From: Bacillus spizizenii TU-B-10
Lineage (GTDB): Bacteria; Bacillota; Bacilli; Bacillales; Bacillaceae
Direction: 5' to 3'
NCBI RefSeq assembly: GCF_000227465.1
Contig: NC_016047.1
Span: 2,150,857 to 2,214,856, forward strand
Length of the DNA: 64,000 nt
Below are positions 9,040-18,562 of the stretch, in pieces. Each line of letters opens with the position of its first letter. Positions within the stretch are counted from its first letter, which is position 1. The translations under genes were made by a program, and so were the position numbers. The notes under the pieces are model-generated. The model was not told the DNA's origin. It saw only the letters and a list, made by a program, of their open reading frames with translations, and did no database searches.

Positions 9040-9520
9040 CCTTTGTTCTTCAGCTTTTTGACAAAACCTCCTTGCATACAGCTTTCCATTTTTGCCACAG
9101 ATACCGAACACTTTATCAATCTCTACCTGATCTTTTGGAAACTCTATAAAACTCATATCATCTGCAGTATTATTTAACCCTGCCGCTCGATATGTGTGGT
9201 ATTGATTCCTCTACACCAATTTTTAATAAAACACTGCAACTTGAATCAAAAACTGCAGCTGGGTTCTTTACTTGTTATATACTTCCCCTGAATCGTCTTA
9301 ATTAGAAACAAGGCATTTTCCTCTTTCTCTTTAAAACACTTGTTTTTTTCAGAATCCTTGTAAAAAAGAATCCATTTTGCAATTCAACATCAAGAAAATC
9401 TAATTCTTCTTTATTGTCATTTTATTTGGTCTTGATCGCACGTATTCTAAATGTAGCTTTGACATAAAGTCACCGATGTTATTAATAAATTCCCTGACGT
9501 TTAAAAGAATGTCGGCGATG
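9040..9520 (-). pseudogene. Degenerate coding remnant, family not recognised
   Basis: On the minus strand, coding-like pieces can be read across several frames: NVREFINNIGDFMSKLHLEY, then ELDFLDVELQNGF, then DDMSFIEFPKDQVEIDKVFG with ICGKNGKLYARRFCQKAEEQ. Each is interrupted by stops or frame changes. Together they suggest one gene of 150 or more codons now broken by several indels. I cannot assign a family. The remainder of 8940-9600 contains only the DinB-gene promoter region. Confidence 0.35.
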
Positions 9521-9626
9521 CATTTTTCCTTAGATAATGCCTAAAGTTTTGTTCTTTTTAACTAAACTGGGCACTATAATTGAGCTATAGGTTCATAGAA
9601 AGAAAACAATTAAAAGGAGGATTTTT

Positions 9627-10130
9627 GTGTTTCAAACCTTAGACCATTTTTTAAAATCTTGGGAGTTCGAAGCCGATGCAACACAGAAAATACTAAATAG
9701 TCTAACTGATGAATCACTTAAACAGGAAATAACTTCACAAAATTGGACTTTAGGCCGTATTGCTTGGCATACTGTCGCTGCCATTCGCATCATTACCTCA
9801 AACACAGACTTAACATTTCACGCTCCAGCTGAAGATTATCCTGTTCCTGCTTCGGCTCAGTTTATAGCAGACAGCTATCATCAAGCCAGTAATGCATTTG
9901 TACAGGCATTAAAAAACCAATGGACTGACCATACACTTCAAGAACATATCAACTTTATTGGCCAACAATTGCCAAATGGTTCACTTTTGATGTTTTTGAT
10001 TCAACACCAAAATCACCATCGAGGACAAATGACGGTTCTTATGAGACAAGCAGGATTACCTGTTCCAGGTATTTATGGGCCAGCAAAAGAGGAATGGACA
10101 AAATTTGGTTTGGAACCCCCGCAAATGTAA
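9627..10130 (+). CDS. DinB/YfiT-fold putative metal-dependent hydrolase
   Basis: A 167-residue four-helix DinB-superfamily protein. The three conserved His are visible: RIAWHTVAAI near residue 48 and a pair in IQHQNHHRGQMTVLMRQAG near residues 130-140, the usual metal site. It starts with GTG at 9627, six bases behind AAAGGAGG. Family members include bacillithiol-dependent transferases and damage-induced proteins, so a thiol-transferase role is possible but not shown. It stands alone and has no obvious operon partner. Confidence 0.75.
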   Translation: MFQTLDHFLKSWEFEADATQKILNSLTDESLKQEITSQNWTLGRIAWHTVAAIRIITSNTDLTFHAPAEDYPVPASAQFIADSYHQASNAFVQALKNQWTDHTLQEHINFIGQQLPNGSLLMFLIQHQNHHRGQMTVLMRQAGLPVPGIYGPAKEEWTKFGLEPPQM

Positions 10131-11067
10131 TCAAACTTTTTTTATAAAGAAGTTAACCCATTACAATATATAAAAGCATGTTTTGAACAATCTTATTTCA
10201 AAGCATGTTCTTTCCTTTTGTTCATTTATCAATATTGTTATAAACATAAATTTAATTAAGTTTTATTCCAAGCTTAGACTAAATAATATTGCCTGAGTGA
10301 TCGGATTACTAAAAAACACTGATAAGGTGACTATATTCGACTTCTTCCATTTTCGTTGAGAACGGCTTTTCACATTGTTTACACTTTATTTGACCTCACC
10401 TTATTTAATCCATATTTTCCACGTCTCTTTTCTGATTAAAATTGTTGTTTTATTGGGATTCTTCATCAAAAAAGCGCTCTGCTTTCTGCTGCAGATGCGC
10501 TTCATCTCTCGAAATATGGGTATGGACATATACCATCATTCCAGATTATTTGGACTTAATAACTCTATCTTCTAGTTGCTGAATCTTTCTTAAAAGCTTC
10601 TAACTCTCAAATTTTTAAAAACGTAGACGGGTAGACGGTAGCCTCCAATATAGTTACAACATAAGCTAAGAAAATCCTATAACATTGTTCCTCGGGTTTG
10701 CATATGGAGGGCTAATTTATTCCTCGAGAGATCCCACAAAGAATGGATCTCCCCTGTATATAACTTTTCTCCGTCATAAGGAATTGAGTAATGGTAAAGT
10801 CAAATGTATCTACTAACAATTCAACGCACATAAAAGTTGATCTTAACTAATTGAATCACCCTTAGCTTATTTTTAATATCAATTAAGTAAGTCTCCTGAT
10901 GGTCAGTTTATTAGATAATTTTCCACCCTCTTTTTTGATGTGTTTATAAATGCTGCTAAAGATTCTATGTTCTAAGTAGGAGGTGATATTTTGTTTGTAT
11001 CGCCAATGTTGCTACATCCAATAAAGACCTTTTGTTGAAGAGGTAAGATTTAAAAATTTCTATTAGT
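10131..11067. other. Gene-poor stretch of about 0.9 kb
   Basis: No intact gene is visible. Around 10430-10620 the minus strand gives a short coding-like run (YVHTHISRDEAHLQQKAERF) broken by stops, probably a gene remnant of unknown family. A GATCC-containing inverted repeat near 10720-10760 may be a terminator. Confidence 0.4.
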
Positions 11068-11580
11068 TCATTTCCACTCTTCCTCTAAAATAGCGTAATA
11101 ATATTCATCCCACCATTCATTGCCTTTGGGAATACATTTTTTAAAGAAGCCTTCTCTTCTCATACCGATTTTCTCCATAACTCGGTATGATGGAATATTC
11201 TCAGGTTGACACGTAGCTATAATCCTATGTAAGTTCATTTCTTTAAATCCATATTCCAAAATAGCTTCTGCTGCTTCAGAAGCATACCCTCTATTTTGAT
11301 AACTCGGATTAAACACCCACCCAATCTCATACGTATGTTCACCAAAATACTTATAAAAAACAATATGGCCTATAAGAGAACCTTCATCTATTAGTACTAC
11401 AGGAAATTTTTCAGCGTTATCACCTCTGTTTTTATTTACAAATTCTTTTGCATCTTCTACAGTAAAAACCCCTTCTGGTATATACTTCATAACATTAGCA
11501 TCTGATGTATACTCATATACAGCTTGCCAATCTTTGAATTCAAATTCACGTATCAATAACCTTTTTGTTGTTATATGCAT
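11068..11580 (-). CDS. GNAT acetyltransferase, RimJ/RimL type
   Basis: 170 residues. It starts ITTKRLLIREFEFKDW, typical of Acetyltransf_3 proteins that acetylate ribosomal protein N-termini or small molecules. The acetyl-CoA binding region is YQNRGYASEAAEAILEYGF (about residues 95-115), followed by RIIATCQPENIPSYRVMEKI. The ATG at 11580 is preferred to 11598 because GGGAG lies eight bases before it. The substrate is unknown. It precedes xynA's 3' end by about 100 bases on the same strand but has no functional link to it. Confidence 0.8.
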   Translation of the reverse strand: MHITTKRLLIREFEFKDWQAVYEYTSDANVMKYIPEGVFTVEDAKEFVNKNRGDNAEKFPVVLIDEGSLIGHIVFYKYFGEHTYEIGWVFNPSYQNRGYASEAAEAILEYGFKEMNLHRIIATCQPENIPSYRVMEKIGMRREGFFKKCIPKGNEWWDEYYYAILEEEWK

Positions 11581-11684
11581 TAAAGTAACTCCCATCACCG
11601 TCGCCTCTTAGTAACTCACAATAACAAAAATTTCTCAAGGAACGATCAGCAGCCCGTTAGCTATCCCTGATTAAAGATGATCTG

Positions 11685-12329
<645 letters not shown>

Positions 12330-12381
12330 TTACCTCCTTAATATTTTTTCTGACTTTGACATGAGGTAGCACTCGTATATA

Positions 12382-12410
12382 TTTAAAACATTATTAATTA
12401 CCGACGTCAA
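12382..12410 (-). promoter_or_regulatory. Putative sigma-A promoter of xynA
   Basis: On the minus strand TTGACG and TTTAAA are separated by 17 bases, about 55 bases before the xynA start. The -10 box is weak. Confidence 0.45.
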
Positions 12411-12828
12411 AGCTTTAGATCGTCCCCTTCAATATAATACCATGAATTCATGAGCGAATATTAAGAATAACTGTAATTTAATTACAAATACCTAAAAAAT
12501 CACATTATAAGTGGTCTTGTTTCACCATAGCCTTATCCTTTTTTCATAGAATCACAATTCTTGTTTCTAAATCTGATGGAGTAATATCTGTAATTAATCC
12601 CCATTCGAACCATTTCGTATAAAGGAGATATACATTAGAGATTGTGAAGTCTTTTTAGCTGCTTCAGGCAGTGCTCCTGACTTTGAAGCTGTATGGAACG
12701 TTTCATGTCCAGAAAATCTGCTCATAAGATTGTTTACTGCGTCTTTGATGTTATCTACAAAGACGGTCAGTCAATTGCAGCTAGGCCCCTCACTGAGCAT
12801 AAGACAGTTCTGAACTCACTTGAACTAA

Positions 12829-13411
12829 ATCATCGGTCTGAACTATTTGGATATGGACTACCCTGAAAAAGCGATCCCTCATTTTAAGGATGCTCTAGAC
12901 AAAGCACGAGAAATCGATATGTCACGATTAATCGGATCATCTCTGTACAACCTTGGCTTATGTTCATTTGCCGAGGAAGCTTATGAAAAGACAGCTGAGT
13001 ACTTTAAGGAGGGGATTAGAGTATACCAGGATAATGGGTATGAGCACTCAAATCGGTTATTAGACATCAATGTTGACAAAAACCACATTCAAAATGAGGA
13101 ACAATCAGAAGAAATCTCTTGGTGTGCACACGGGTGTCTTTGTCCAAAAATTTAAACGATGAGATTATGGCCAAAATGTTTGAATTCATTCATGCCTTAT
13201 ATGTAGATAGCGGCAAAGAAAAATTAAATTCGATTCTAAATTATATAGAATTAAAGTCAATGCTTTCAGACGTAGAGGATTTAGCTGCAGCGAAGTATTA
13301 ATAGAAGACCATAAAGTGGCTGTTGCTTATTATGAGAAAGTGCTTTATGCCCGTAAACAAATTCAGAGAGAGGATTGTCTTTATGAAACTCTTAAGCGTG
13401 CATCTGTCTTT
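12829..13411 (+). pseudogene. Shattered rap (response-regulator aspartate phosphatase) gene
   Basis: Three pieces in different frames together give the C-terminal TPR half of a Rap protein. The first is GLNYLDMDYPEKAIPHFK followed by LIGSSLYNLGLCSF, the second is LNYIELKSMLSDVEDLAAAK, and the third is VAYYEKVLYARKQIQREDCL. The 5' half is missing: bases 12640-12828 show only scrambled sequence. Rap proteins bind Spo0F or ComA and are inhibited by Phr peptides. At least two indels and a large deletion make it non-functional. In B. subtilis 168 rapK-phrK lies at this position, but the Phr that follows here differs. Confidence 0.75.
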
Positions 13412-13564
13412 ATTTTAGCCATTGTTTTAATTGAACTCGTCAGCATTTATTTAACTAACACTCAAAAAGATGTCCAAGATGCTTGTAGAGGACATACAGC
13501 CAGTATTGGATACTTTACTGATGGTCATTCATATGAAATGGCTAGTAGAGGCCATACTTCTTGA
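13383..13564 (+). pseudogene. Broken phr gene with duplicated RGHT pheromone-like motif
   Basis: The expected phr start ATG AAA at 13383 overlaps the rap end, but a CT dinucleotide duplication (ATGAAACTCTTAAG) throws it out of frame. The correct frame then reads KRASVFILAIVLIELVSIYL (export signal), continues to DACRGHTASIG and ends MASRGHTS. The two RGHT repeats resemble tandem Phr signal peptides, with the second at the C-terminus where mature Phr peptides usually lie. A weak hairpin with a T run follows at 13575-13608. Confidence 0.6.
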
Positions 13565-13599
13565 ATATGTATTATCCCCCCTGAAAATTTTGAAAGGGG

Positions 13600-13825
13600 T
13601 TATTTTTCTGATTTATGTCCACCAGTAAGCCCAGCTCTGTGAAGCGCAGTTCCTGCAGGTGTATAAGAAACTATTCTTAGAATCGCTTTCGATCCGTATT
13701 TGTTTCTATCCCATCCATTACAAACCCGAGCTTTCTTCTTTCAAATAGGCTTATTTGCTGATTAGAGTCATCTTCAATATTAGACAGAGTGAACTGAATA
13801 CTTCGTACTTACATGATTCTAGTAA
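13600..13825 (-). pseudogene. 3' remnant A of a UvrX/YqjW-type Y-family DNA polymerase gene
   Basis: Minus-strand frames give TLSNIEDDSNQQISLFE and, after a one-base frameshift, GIRNKYGSKAILRIVSYT with the end TALHRAGLTGGHKS. This is the C-terminal little-finger tail of UvrX/YqjW lesion-bypass polymerases. In B. subtilis 168 the yobH/yozL/yozK pieces follow rapK-phrK at this place, so the synteny fits. The upstream polymerase body is absent because the bglS gene begins at 13924. Confidence 0.65.
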
Positions 13826-13891
13826 AAAAATTCGTTATTATCATTATTTTGACTGATGTTCCCTTTTAAAAGAATCATGTATGATCGTTAA

Positions 13892-13905
13892 AGAAAACGA
13901 TTTCA
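13892..13905 (+). promoter_or_regulatory. cre-like CcpA site upstream of bglS
   Basis: AGAAAACGATTTCA matches the cre consensus TGWAANCGNTNWCA at all but the first base. It lies 18 bases before the bglS start, overlapping the early transcribed leader, where CcpA binding would repress. No LicT-type antiterminator/terminator leader is seen between it and the gene. Confidence 0.6.
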
Positions 13906-13923
13906 AAGAAAGGGGATGCCAAC

Positions 13924-14655
13924 ATGGCTTATCGTATGAAACGAGTGTTGTTGCTTCTTTTTACTGGATTGTTTATGAGTTTGTCTGCAGTCACTTCTAC
14001 TGCCTCGGCTCAAACAGGTGGATCGTTTTTTGACCCTTTTAACAGCTATAACTCCGGATTATGGCAAAAAGCAAATGGTTATTCGAATGGAAATATGTTC
14101 AACTGCACTTGGCGTGCAAATAACGTATCAATGACGTCATTAGGTGAAATGCGTTTGGCGCTAACAAGTCCATCTTATAACAAGTTTGACTGCGGGGAAA
14201 ACCGCTCTGTTCAAACATATGGCTATGGACTCTATGAAGTCAGAATGAAACCAGCTAAAAACGCAGGGATCGTTTCATCGTTCTTCACCTACACAGGTCC
14301 AACGGATGGAACTCCTTGGGATGAGATTGATATCGAATTTTTAGGAAAAGACACAACAAAGGTTCAATTTAACTATTATACAAATGGTGTAGGAAACCAT
14401 GAAAAGATTGTGGATCTCGGATTTGATGCAGCCAATGCCTATCATACGTATGCGTTCGATTGGCAGCCAAACTCTATTAAATGGTATGTCGATGGGCAAT
14501 TAAAACATACTGCGACAAGTCAAATTCCGACAACACCAGGAAAGATCATGATGAACTTGTGGAATGGTACGGGTGTAGATGAATGGCTCGGTTCCTACAA
14601 TGGTGTAACACCTCTATACGCTCATTACGACTGGGTCCGTTATACAAAAAAATAA
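13924..14655 (+). CDS. bglS: Secreted GH16 lichenase (endo-beta-1,3-1,4-glucanase)
   Basis: 243 residues. The signal peptide spans 1-29 (VLLLLFTGLFMSLSAVTSTA, ending ASA-QTGGS). The GH16 catalytic motif is DEIDIEFLG (nucleophile and acid/base Glu), and the sequence is almost identical to B. subtilis lichenase. It hydrolyses mixed-linkage beta-glucans of cereals and lichens. AAAGGGG precedes the ATG. In B. subtilis 168 bglS lies far away beside licT. Here it lies between two UvrX remnants, has its own short leader with a cre-like site and has no licT neighbour. It may be a second copy or a transposed one. Confidence 0.95.
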   Translation: MAYRMKRVLLLLFTGLFMSLSAVTSTASAQTGGSFFDPFNSYNSGLWQKANGYSNGNMFNCTWRANNVSMTSLGEMRLALTSPSYNKFDCGENRSVQTYGYGLYEVRMKPAKNAGIVSSFFTYTGPTDGTPWDEIDIEFLGKDTTKVQFNYYTNGVGNHEKIVDLGFDAANAYHTYAFDWQPNSIKWYVDGQLKHTATSQIPTTPGKIMMNLWNGTGVDEWLGSYNGVTPLYAHYDWVRYTKK

Positions 14656-14659
14656 TGTC

Positions 14660-14697
14660 TAAGAGCCTGCTACCCTGATATAGCCAGGCTCTTATGA
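14660..14697 (+). terminator. Terminator-like hairpin of bglS
   Basis: TAAGAGCCTG pairs with CAGGCTCTTA across a 15-base loop, starting five bases after the bglS stop. No long T run follows. Confidence 0.65.
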
Positions 14698-14709
14698 TTG
14701 TAATGAGAA

Positions 14710-14796
14710 GTTGTTGGCATTCCCTATAGTGAAACTGAAGAGCAAATTAAAGAAACAATTCTATACTTTTTAAATTTATATGAATTTGTTTCTTAA
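14710..14796 (+). pseudogene. Short 3' coding fragment, unrecognised
   Basis: A 28-codon open frame without a start reads VVGIPYSETEEQIKETILYF and then ends. It looks like the C-terminal end of a lost gene. A hairpin GCGA...TCGC with flanking A and T runs (14807-14840) follows. The family is not identified. Confidence 0.3.
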
Positions 14797-14838
14797 CTAA
14801 ATGATACAAAAAGCGATTGTATTTTTAGTCGCTTTTTG

Positions 14839-14960
14839 TTATGACTTATGCCCACCAGTAAGGCCAGCTCTATATAATGCCGTCCCTGCAGGCGTATAAG
14901 AAACAGCCCATAATATCGCCTTTGCATCGTACTTATTTCTTATCCCGTCCCCCTGTATAG
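14839..14960 (-). pseudogene. 3' remnant B of a UvrX-type DNA polymerase gene
   Basis: The minus strand reads GDGIRNKYDAKAILWAVSYT and then TALYRAGLTGGHKS, followed by a stop. It is homologous to the C-terminal tails at 13600-13825 and 27125-27378 and is distinct in sequence from both. Only about 38 codons remain. It has the same orientation as remnant A, so the two form a direct repeat around bglS. Confidence 0.65.
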
Positions 14961-15471
14961 AAAAGGATGTCTTGAGGTATGCGGATGAAGGATTTTCAAA
15001 CCAGCACTAAAAAGCCCTTTGAGTCGCTTGAAAGAGGACAACTTTTACATAATTCGTGATCACTTGTTCCTCTGTTGATACCTTACATATATTGCTATCA
15101 CCCTGGATCTCCTTCCTATAAAGTTTTATTAAATAATGATTGCCATCGCTAATGCATTTGTCAGCTTTGCACTCCCTCGATGATTTTTACCTTCATAAAA
15201 TGCATCACCCTTGGGTAAGGCTATGTAACAGCTGTTTGTCCAAATGAGGAGAATTTAAATGAGGTTGAAAACAAAAAAACACCGATAGTATGAAACCATT
15301 GGTGTTTACAAGACATTTTCACTCCCAGTAAACTTAAATAAATCCTAAACTTTGTTTCTGAAAAGCTCTATCATCTAATATTTTTTTATGTTGATTGCAG
15401 CGTTTATAATAATTAATCTTATTGGGGAGTAAAAACGAAATATGTTTGAAAATCACTCGTCCCTCAAAAAA
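14961..15471. other. Gene-free stretch with a possible terminator
   Basis: No coding signal is supported here. A hairpin at 15278-15307 (AACACC/GGTGTT, T run on the minus strand) may end the P450 transcript, although it is about 165 bases beyond the stop. Confidence 0.35.
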
Positions 15472-16707
15472 TTAAAAACTGAGCGGCAGTTCTTCGAGTG
15501 CTCTCATCAGAAAATTCCCTTTCCATTTAATTTGTTCCTTTTCGCCTTTTATCTGTATATTTGGACAGCGGCGTAATAAGGTGGAAATAGCAATCTTTGA
15601 TTCTAAGCGGGCAAGCTGTGCACCAAGGCAAAAATGGCTGCCATGGCCAAAAGCAATATGGCGGTTGTTCTTTCTTTCAATATCAAATATGTCAGCATTC
15701 GAAAATATCTTTTCATCACGGTTTGCTGATGCTAAGGAAATGATGATCACATCTTTCCGTTTAATCTCCTGCCCATGCAGTATAAACGGTTCAGCGGTCC
15801 AGCGAATAGTCGTTAACTCAACCGGGCTGTGAAACCGCAATGCTTCTTCTATGGCTGAATTAATCAAGCCCGGCTGTTGGCGGAGCTTTTCTAATTGATC
15901 ATGGTGACACATCAGAGCATATGTCATATTGGTGATTAAGTTTACGGTTGTTTCATGACCTGCAACGATAAGCAGCATAATCATCGAGTACAATTCTTCT
16001 GTACTCAATTGTGTGCCTTCACTTTCCACTTGAATTAATACACTGATTAAATCTCCTGCAGGTTCGCTCCTTTTTATACGAACTAAGTATTCCAGATATT
16101 CAACAAATTCTCCTAACAAATGGTCATTCTCCTGAAGTCTTTCAGGGGCATCTGAAAAATCAATAATTGCTTGCGACCAAACTCTGAATCTTTGACGATC
16201 TTCTAGGGGAATGCCAAGCATTTCACTTATCACGATAATCGGCAAAGGAAACGCATAATCGTCTACTAGGTTCATGAATTTGTTGGGCTGTACTTTATCC
16301 AATAAAGAATCTGCTATATGTTGAATTTTGTCTTCCAATTGCAAAATCATCCGATGAGTAAATGCTTTCTGAACAAGAGTTCGCAGACGATTGTGATCAG
16401 GGGGATCTGAATTAAGCATATGCTTTGTTAAAGGCTCTTCATTCTTCAATAGAACAGGACGTTTTTCTTCTTTTGCGGTAATTACATTTTCATAGTTTTT
16501 CTTTAATTTTTCATTCTTTAATAAATGTATTGCATCATCATATCTCGATATGAGCCAGCCTTCTCCCAGTTTTCCTAAAGATAATGGGTAGAGTGGGTGT
16601 GATTTTCGTGATTCTTTGTAAAAATCATATGCTTCATCTTTAAATGCACTCGAACACAATTGGCTTTCAGTCAAAATGGTTAAACTCTTTTTTTGTTTTG
16701 AAGACAT
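15472..16707 (-). CDS. Cytochrome P450, CYP107-like
   Basis: A 411-residue soluble bacterial P450. Visible motifs are the I-helix oxygen-binding AGHETT (MLLIVAGHETTVNLITNMT), the K-helix EEALRF with its ExxR partner, and the heme-Cys loop FGHGSHFCLGAQLARLE. It starts at ATG 16707 with GGAGG eight bases before it. It resembles CYP107 members such as CypA/PksS of B. subtilis, which oxidise polyketides or fatty acids, but it is not a clear orthologue. A GNAT gene lies just upstream on the same strand with a TetR remnant beyond, so this looks like a small detoxification or antibiotic-modification island. No ferredoxin gene is adjacent. Confidence 0.85.
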   Translation of the reverse strand: MSSKQKKSLTILTESQLCSSAFKDEAYDFYKESRKSHPLYPLSLGKLGEGWLISRYDDAIHLLKNEKLKKNYENVITAKEEKRPVLLKNEEPLTKHMLNSDPPDHNRLRTLVQKAFTHRMILQLEDKIQHIADSLLDKVQPNKFMNLVDDYAFPLPIIVISEMLGIPLEDRQRFRVWSQAIIDFSDAPERLQENDHLLGEFVEYLEYLVRIKRSEPAGDLISVLIQVESEGTQLSTEELYSMIMLLIVAGHETTVNLITNMTYALMCHHDQLEKLRQQPGLINSAIEEALRFHSPVELTTIRWTAEPFILHGQEIKRKDVIIISLASANRDEKIFSNADIFDIERKNNRHIAFGHGSHFCLGAQLARLESKIAISTLLRRCPNIQIKGEKEQIKWKGNFLMRALEELPLSF

Positions 16708-16839
16708 GCATTCAACCTCCATCTTCATAAGGGTTATGATAATCTTTACATATAAACAGAACGATTTGTAAAACTATTTCTATTGGTCTCAATTGAAAAA
16801 TATAAATTTTCGAGTCATTATCTATCACAAAAAAGAAAT

Positions 16840-17472
16840 CTAATTATATGTTTGAAGGACTTTTCTTTTAAAACCCCAATTATAAATTTCATGATCAAAT
16901 CGCCTGATACGGGATTCACTAAATTCTTCAAAGCCGTTCTTTTGGTAAAATGATCTGTTGAGATCAGTATTGGTGATAAGGGCTAAGACGCCGCCCCCGC
17001 TTTTTGAAATAAAAGGTATTAGACAGTCATTGATCATTTTGCTGCCCAAACTCTTTCCCTGATAAGATGGCGAAACTCCTAATACTTCTAAGTACCATGC
17101 TGGCTCTTTTAAGGATTTGTAAGATTTTTTAGCCTCATTAGCCACTGTCAACATGTTCAATACTGAAAATCCCCCTATTTTGATTAATTTTATCCCCCCT
17201 GCTGCTATATAATCGATCAAGCTAATATCAGGTTTATCACGATGTTGTAATAGAGCAGCAACAACAATTTCACCATTCTGAATACCAACAAAACAGAAAT
17301 GCTTTTTAAAATATGCTTTTGTTAGTACTTTATGCATTTCAAAAATAAATGAACGATCTTTTTTTCCGCGTTTTACGAGTAAATCCATAAAAGGATATTG
17401 CTTGAAAGATTCATGGAATAGCTTTGCCACTTTGTTTAATTCATCAGCTCTTGCTTGTCGAAAAAGAAACAT
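16840..17472 (-). CDS. GNAT-family N-acetyltransferase
   Basis: A 210-residue GNAT protein. It starts FLFRQARADELNKVAKLFHE, and the acetyl-CoA loop is SPSYQGKSLGSKMINDCLIP at about residues 135-155. The layout resembles puromycin/streptothricin-type acetyltransferases. The ATG at 17472 is behind AAAGGGGG; the open extension to 17631 overlaps the promoter and is not used. It lies 132 bases upstream of the P450 gene on the same strand. A palindrome beside its -10 box suggests control by the TetR protein whose gene is truncated upstream. Confidence 0.75.
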   Translation of the reverse strand: MFLFRQARADELNKVAKLFHESFKQYPFMDLLVKRGKKDRSFIFEMHKVLTKAYFKKHFCFVGIQNGEIVVAALLQHRDKPDISLIDYIAAGGIKLIKIGGFSVLNMLTVANEAKKSYKSLKEPAWYLEVLGVSPSYQGKSLGSKMINDCLIPFISKSGGGVLALITNTDLNRSFYQKNGFEEFSESRIRRFDHEIYNWGFKRKVLQTYN

Positions 17473-17510
17473 TGATACACCCCCTTTTCCAATAAACATT
17501 TTTTGACTCA

Positions 17511-17553
17511 TGAACACATGTTCATTATAATGGTAAGAAAATTTGAGTATCAA
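17511..17553 (-). promoter_or_regulatory. Promoter of the GNAT gene with TetR-like operator
   Basis: On the minus strand TTGATA (17553-17548) and TATAAT (17529-17524) are 18 bases apart. Just downstream, at 17511-17524, is the palindrome TGAACACATGTTCA, placed to block transcription start. The neighbouring TetR remnant is the obvious candidate for its former binder. Confidence 0.6.
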
Positions 17554-17593
17554 TCTGCAATTTAGCTGTACATTTCCAAGTGAGGATCCACTG

Positions 17594-17911
17594 AACATAC
17601 TGACCTTTATAGAAAAAACTACAGAATACATATATCAAAACGTCGAAATTTTCACATTGTTATCAAAACCAAAAATGAATGTTCTTTCAATCAACAAACT
17701 TAAAGAATTTTTTAAAACGAAAATGATTGAGGAATTGAGCATGTTACGACAATCAGCAAAATCAATTACGGAAACTGAGAAATTCGAAACAACATTTATC
17801 GTTTCAGGTGTAGCAGGAGTTATAGAGGAATGGATCAAGAACGGCATGGTACAAACACCATCGAGTGTTTCCGGTATCATACAACAATTACTGTTGAAAA
17901 TCGAAGCATAG
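17594..17911 (+). pseudogene. TetR-family regulator remnant lacking its DNA-binding domain
   Basis: The frame from about 17594 reads ILTFIEKTTEYIYQNVEIFT and continues to VSGVAGVIEEWIKNGMVQTP, typical of the C-terminal ligand domain of TetR repressors (about 100 residues). The N-terminal helix-turn-helix is absent, and the sequence in front is the GNAT promoter. A TTG at 17543 keeps the frame open but would not encode an HTH. A deletion therefore removed the 5' part of the regulator gene while leaving the divergent GNAT gene intact. Confidence 0.65.
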
Positions 17912-18062
17912 AGACAAAAGGGTATATATACTTTTTTACTATCCTTAGTACTTTCTTGCTTTACATGAGACTAATCTGGCTATATTGAAAGAATCCGTTT
18001 ACTCCACAAAGCATGTTTTTAAAAATTCAAGTAATACGTTTTTAATATTAAAGACAGAGTTA

Positions 18063-18109
18063 AAAAAGAAGCTGATTAATGTCGATCTGACAATACTCAG
18101 CTTCTTTTG
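18063..18109. terminator. Bidirectional terminator-like hairpin
   Basis: AAAAGAAGCTGA and TCAGCTTCTTTT can pair across a central loop, with T runs on both strands. It separates the TetR remnant from the LysE remnant. Confidence 0.65.
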
Positions 18110-18125
18110 TTAACTATATTTTTAA

Positions 18126-18400
18126 TTATTTATTGCCAACCATTAATTTGCATCCAAGTCCAATAAACACTATACCTGAAACTTTATTTAGAATTGAATT
18201 TCTTATTATCTTTAAGAGTTTTTGTGGCTAATGTTGAAAAGTATGTTACAAACATGTAACACAGCAACACTATTGTAGCGAAGGTAGCCCCTAAAGCAGA
18301 AAGGACATTGATACAGATTGTCCTGATGTTGATGCAAACTGAGGTAAAAATGATAAATAGAACAGAATATTTTTAGGCATTGCGATATTAGTGATAATCC
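18126..18400 (-). pseudogene. LysE/RhtB-family exporter remnant
   Basis: Minus-strand pieces read KIFLFYLSFLPQF-like sequence, LGATFATIVLLCYMFVTYFS and, after a frameshift, IVFIGLGCKLMVGNK with a stop at 18126. These are the last two transmembrane stretches of a LysE-type amino-acid exporter. Frameshifts and the missing N-terminal half make it non-functional. Confidence 0.5.
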
Positions 18401-18526
18401 CTTGCATATAATGTTTTTTAAGCGTTTCGTTAGCTGTATTCTTTAAGCTTATTCCATCACCTTTTTTAAAAGGTAGGAAATAGTTTTCCTTGTATTAACA
18501 ATTAACAACCAAACAATATATTAGCT

Positions 18527-18554
18527 TAAAAAAGCAACCACACTGGTGGCTGCT
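18527..18554 (-). terminator. Terminator of pdxST
   Basis: On the minus strand GCAGCCACC and GGTGGTTGC-type arms pair and are followed by six T, nine bases after the pdxT stop. Confidence 0.8.
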
Positions 18555-18562
18555 TACATAAT

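Noticed and set aside
10375..10575. 66-codon plus-strand frame in the gene-poor stretch
   Set aside because: No ribosome site; the composition looks like translated AT-rich non-coding DNA, and the opposite strand shows a decayed coding remnant.
13566..13923. LicT-type RAT antiterminator before bglS
   Set aside because: No RAT-like imperfect palindrome overlapping a terminator is present in the short leader.
13600..14960. An insertion sequence or composite transposon carrying bglS
   Set aside because: The flanking repeats are truncated polymerase tails without terminal inverted repeats, target-site duplications or a transposase.
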